This document shows, in pieces, positions 59,788-64,000 of a DNA stretch of 64,000 bases. The position numbers were made by a program, and so were the translations under genes. Under the pieces are notes generated by a model. It ran no database searches and was not told the origin of the DNA. It saw only the letters and a list, made by a program, of their open reading frames with translations. The stretch covers positions 13,134,094 through 13,198,093 of the forward strand of contig CM075184.1 of the NCBI GenBank assembly GCA_037577475.1, in the 5' to 3' direction. Source of the DNA: Chaunax sp. Z400. Taxonomy: Eukaryota; Chordata; Actinopteri; Lophiiformes; Chaunacidae. Position 1 is the first letter of the stretch. Each line of letters begins with the position of its first letter.

Positions 59788-62700
59788 CACCGTCACTTTC
59801 AGATCTCATAACCTGCAGTTTAGAGAGAGAAGATGCTGAAGAACATAAGATTTCAGATATTGATTTGGGATTAATTATAGTGCCAATGAGTGGCTTTGAA
59901 CTCATATTCCCTATCGGATTGCATTACATTGTAATATGTTCTTGTTGTTTTGGCCATTTCACCTTGTCTTATTCTTGGTCCTCTCTCCATCTATTTTCTC
60001 TTCAAGCATTGTAAAACTGCAGCAGGTCACGCACTGACAAAAGCCCAGCTGGTTTTATTTCTACAATATCTAAATTAAGTGCTTTGTCAATAAGGACATT
60101 TCATGAAATGATCAATATTCTCTCCTCGATGTGGCGATTTAGCACCGTCTTTAGTTTAATAGCCTGTTTCAACAGGGACAAGAAATACATTAGTGAGATT
60201 AATTGCAGAGTAAAGTAACCATGTCACCCTCTCCATATTTGCAATGATTGATTGGTTGTACATTAATGACACTGCTGTCGGAAAGCCTGTAAATTCATCA
60301 TGGCTGTAATTACAAATATATATTTGTTTCCTTGTCTTAATTTATAGAGCATCTGTGTCAATGTCTATGGGAGATTGATTCAGGGTTTAAGGTTATAATG
60401 AGCTCCTGTGCAAAAGAATTACAACAGTTAATAATTTTGTTTCACACACAAAGGTTTATATTGAAAAGCTGCTTTGTGTGCAGGAGCAATCAATCATTGT
60501 TACTTAGTCATAATTCTGGAAACACGTAGCCTTTTAGACAAGTTCATGTGAGAAATGTGGACCAAAATGCAGAATACTTAATCAAGAACTGTAACTATGA
60601 CCCAAACCTGCCATTTTCCACCCCAGTGAGACCCTGAATACTGTATAAACAAACATATATGATATATACCTGCAATAAGCAAGTATTTGAAACTGATGGA
60701 AATTGATGTGGTTGACTAACAAATATTGTTTTGTTGGTGGGAACCACGGCAGTCTGGAACCAGAGAAATCTGCAAGCTCGTGTTGAATTCTCTCTGGCAG
60801 ATACTTGTGATCACCCTCCGATTCAGACAGATTTTCCAAAGTCCTGGTTTTTCATTGGCCAATCACAACCCCTTATGAAATGTGGGCTGGTTTGCTACAA
60901 TGACTGCTATGATTGGTTGTAGGTCTATCCAGTTGTGTACAGTGTGCAGGTCCATCCAGGCTCTCGAAAAACTCCCATCAGACTGTCGAACTAAGCAGTG
61001 CTGATCAATATGAATGGACATTTTGTATGTCCATTGTGCATTTTGCACCTAAATGTTTTCATCAGGTGTATCAGGATATTGTTTTATATTTTCTGCTTAC
61101 TTTAGCGGTATGTGTATCCTCACCTATGTCCGCAGCGCGTCTTTACATGCCACTGCTCGTTGACTGCAGGTCACTTCTAATTGATCCACTGTCCATTTAT
61201 AGGTGCTGAGGAAAGTGCAAGCAAAAGGACCAGAAGAACCAGTTGTACAAAGACTGGTGAATGTCATCAGGATGTCCAGCCAGCTGGCAGGTTCTGTGTG
61301 AATGGATTAGAGGTCAGTATCAATATCATGGTCCTAGATTCAGGTCAACATACATTCATGTTCAATGTCCTCAAGTCTGAATTGGTCTTCAAAGAATTAT
61401 GATTGAGTTGCAAAATTGGTCATTTTTGTTTCATGGAATAAACTAATGACATATAGCAATAAAATGGCATTTCTTCTTCTTCATGCCAATATGTGCCAGA
61501 CTTCATTACATGGACAGATTGAAAATTTAAATGTCTACATGCACTTAAATGTACTGTAAAAATGACCCAGTCTTGTTTCTATGATGACATGATTGAGTGT
61601 AGCTGTCCTCCTAAGCTCCACATCCACACTCTTGTCCACTGAATCATCTCTGATGTCATAAGAAGATGAAGCTCTTTAAGCTAACTGTGTGTTCATTAGG
61701 TTGATTAACACATTAACACAATGATAATTATGTGTCTGCATTAAGAGAAACTGCTCAACGCTGTCATAACCTCATACAGCACTGGCAGAATCTCTAGATA
61801 ATGGCACACCACCTCAGATCATGGCTAATGCTGTATTTGACATAGTAATGTCACATGGGCAATGGGATATAATCAGTTATGTGTTTAGAAACATCTACTG
61901 GTCATTTATTATACAATAAAGTTTGTTTCAAAAGCCTTTACATAAGAAGCATGTCATTTAGACCCAGAAACCAGTAATGCCTGACAAGATCATGTTGTCC
62001 CATGCCTGAAATAAATAAGTATGTATAGGAATAAGTACATATATGTATACATGTGTGGATAGTTGGCAAATAGGTTCATTTTAGAAATCTAATGTTTGGT
62101 TCAGGAAAGTTCAGATTGGTTACTGGTTCAGTCAGTCATTGGCTTAGCTCAACTCAATGATTGATAGTTTTCTAAGTATTGAATCATCTGAAAGGTTACC
62201 AAAACATTCTGTACAGATTAAAAAAACTGGATTGAAGTTTACTTTCATGCCTCCACCAAAGAGGGCATATATGGTTAACAAAGGAGTCAAATGAGTTCAC
62301 ATGCAAAGACTATTAAACCTCAAATCAACAATTGATGTCACTGTTAATGTAACTGTGCCATGTGCTCTTCTTCTTACCACAGCTCGATTTGTTTCTAAGC
62401 TTTTAAAATCTTTCCAATGTCTTTCTTTTCTTTTTTCTTTTTTTGCTGCTAGAATTTTTTGCCACTCTCTTGTTTCCATGATTTTGTTTGCATGTTTTTC
62501 TCTTGTCTCCCCTGCATTTGGGTTTGTTTAATCCCTCAGTAGGGCTCGCTCAGTCAGAGGCTTTGTGGAAATGACTTGCTTAATCCTCTAACTAGAAATA
62601 AAACACACAGGTGTGCAAACTTCAAAACAGTAAAGCTCACTTCTCGGCTTCCTCCCAGCAAAGTTGAATCTTTTAGCAGTGATGATTGTTTACTTGTTGG

Positions 62701-63786
62701 TACCTTACTTGCAGGGCTGTTGTGTAACACCAAGGATTTTGTCTTAAGTGCGTGTTTTACAGTTTCATGGTGACAGGATGGATCACACTCTAAACCACTG
62801 AAGTGTTACCAAATCTGTAACTTTCACGTAGATCTGCAACAAATAGCCAATTAGTCCACTGACAGAAAAATTATTTCTATATCTTTATTTCTTAATCTAT
62901 ATACTGTATTAGATAATTTGTTCATCCATTGTCATTCTCTAGGAAGTCGCAATATTTGTTCTTTATTTTCAGGCATTTTGAAAAACAATGAATCAACTCA
63001 TGGAGAATATATTCTGATGATTAATCCGCTGTGAAAAGTAATTGTTAGTTGCGGCTTTGGGGCACTAGATTTTGTGGCTTATAAGACGCCTTTAGCTACT
63101 TCATTTTGAGTACGAGTCTAAAAACAAATATATTTGCTGCCAGGCCAACAAAAGCAACATAATGACCGACGGTTTTCCTTCAAGTGTGTTTCCAGTGCTG
63201 CCTCATGAATCTTCAGACCTCTCTGCTCACTGTGGTTTCAGCTGCAGTCAGAGAGAGAGAGGGGGGGCCTGAAGACATTGTTGGCAGCCTGAAACAGGTA
63301 ACTGCAGGTTCTGTACTTTTATAAAATTGCAGTATTTTATTCTTCTGGTTACTAAGTGTACTAAACTATCGTTTTTTTGTTTTTTTTAACGAACTTGACT
63401 TACAGTGACATTCCATGACCTCAGATTAATGTTAGCTTTGGTATTTGTGGTTTAAGTTGTCGTCTACAACCCTTGATGAAACAGCAGTAAATCGTTTTTG
63501 TATTTCTGTGATCCAAATTGTAGAAATTGAGTAAATCATGGCTGAGAGGGACTATTCTTAGATTCTAATGACAGATTTTTGTTGTTGATGTTCACCAGCA
63601 CTATGAATAGTGTTGCTTGATAACCATGCTAGAAAGTGAGCGTTGCAACAAGTCAAAAATGTTTATAGTAACTCTTCTCACACATACACCATAGTTAAGG
63701 GATACGCATAGATGTTATTTTTTCCCTGTCAAATGTTTCTTTGAAGTCACCCTGATGTCTGCACAGTATCATAATCAGGCTCAGAG

Positions 63787-63787
<1 letters not shown>
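59788..63787. other. Gene-free stretch with possible conserved non-coding patch
   Basis: No gene supported. 60120-60420 is a low-repeat, AT-rich patch with several homeodomain-type cores (attaat, taatta) and looks unlike the surrounding repeats. It might be a regulatory element, but this rests on composition only. An exon-like open block at 61201-61314 has no recognisable protein. Confidence 0.35.

Positions 63788-63871
<84 letters not shown>
63788..63871. repeat. (CA)n microsatellite, about 42 units
   Basis: Uninterrupted ca run. Confidence 0.98.
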
Positions 63872-63872
<1 letters not shown>

Positions 63873-63957
63873 AACCCAGTTTCACAGGAACTGACAGGCA
63901 ACCCAGCTTTAGCATAAGATGATAATTTCCAGGCAGCCTCAAAACCCTGCCTCACTC

Positions 63958-64000
63958 ACCCGTGGAGGAGAGCAGTGAAAATGTCTGGAGTTTGGTCAGG
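63958..64000 (-). CDS. Possible 3' end of a minus-strand exon at the window edge (weak)
   Basis: On the - strand the last bases read ...ctctcctccacgg|gtgagtgagg, an excellent splice donor preceded by sequence open in all frames shown. If real, the exon begins beyond the window. Too short to identify. On the + strand the same bases contain an ATG, so a start there cannot be excluded. Confidence 0.2.

Noticed and set aside
60582..60839. 85-codon minus-strand frame
   Set aside because: No recognisable domain, no splice or promoter context, and stops in flanking sequence. Probably chance.
61201..61314. Exon-like block with acceptor-like and gtcagt donor-like ends
   Set aside because: Two frames look superficially protein-like, neither resembles a known family, and there is no partner exon. 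Left as unsupported.

Overview
The window is nuclear DNA from a ray-finned fish, most likely a percomorph teleost. The evidence is the split genes with GT-AG introns, fish-type Tc1, hAT, LINE and Penelope-like debris, a tRNA-derived SINE, long CA, GA and pentanucleotide microsatellites, and protein matches closest to vertebrate coronin-2B and ANP32A. There is no bacterial operon structure, CRISPR array or viral genome.

Region 1 (1-13.5 kb) is the only clearly genic part. The last coding exon of a coronin-2B gene (coro2b, + strand) lies at 374-508. The complete coding region of anp32a (acidic leucine-rich nuclear phosphoprotein 32A, - strand) can be assembled from seven exons between 13204 and 8284. 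The exons sum to 702 nt in one open frame (233 residues). The two genes are tail to tail, as on human 15q23, and a Tc1-like transposon (2388-3546) lies between them. A 3.3-kb block carrying the last three acidic-tail exons, the 3'UTR and the tail of that Tc1 element is present twice in direct tandem (3425-6760 and 6761-10098) with only about ten visible substitutions. The 5'-most three anp32a terminal exons on the + strand axis (4947-6100) are therefore a second, intact copy. They are phase-compatible with the first set, so read-through splicing could add 44 acidic residues. Intron 4 appears to use a GC-AG donor.

Region 2 (13.5-32 kb) is intergenic or deep intronic. It contains a beta-tubulin processed pseudogene (about 18.26-18.61 kb), a tRNA-derived SINE, fragments of a LINE reverse transcriptase and of a Penelope-like element (YVDD motif at 30769-30780), several copies of one dispersed GTTGGGAC-type repeat, and microsatellites.

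Region 3 (32-64 kb) holds one weak candidate coding exon at 32.4 kb (- strand), a 906-bp fold-back element (37664-38569), smaller inverted-repeat elements (40.7, 52.1 and 58.6 kb), another Tc1 fossil (54.9-55.2 kb), a near-perfect 19-bp hairpin (58028-58070), and possibly the donor end of a - strand exon at the window edge. I found no other gene that can be supported. Most of the last 50 kb is gene-poor and repeat-littered.

No wholly new biological system is evident. The observation most worth following is the recent tandem duplication of the acidic-tail exons of anp32a, followed by the fold-back element.
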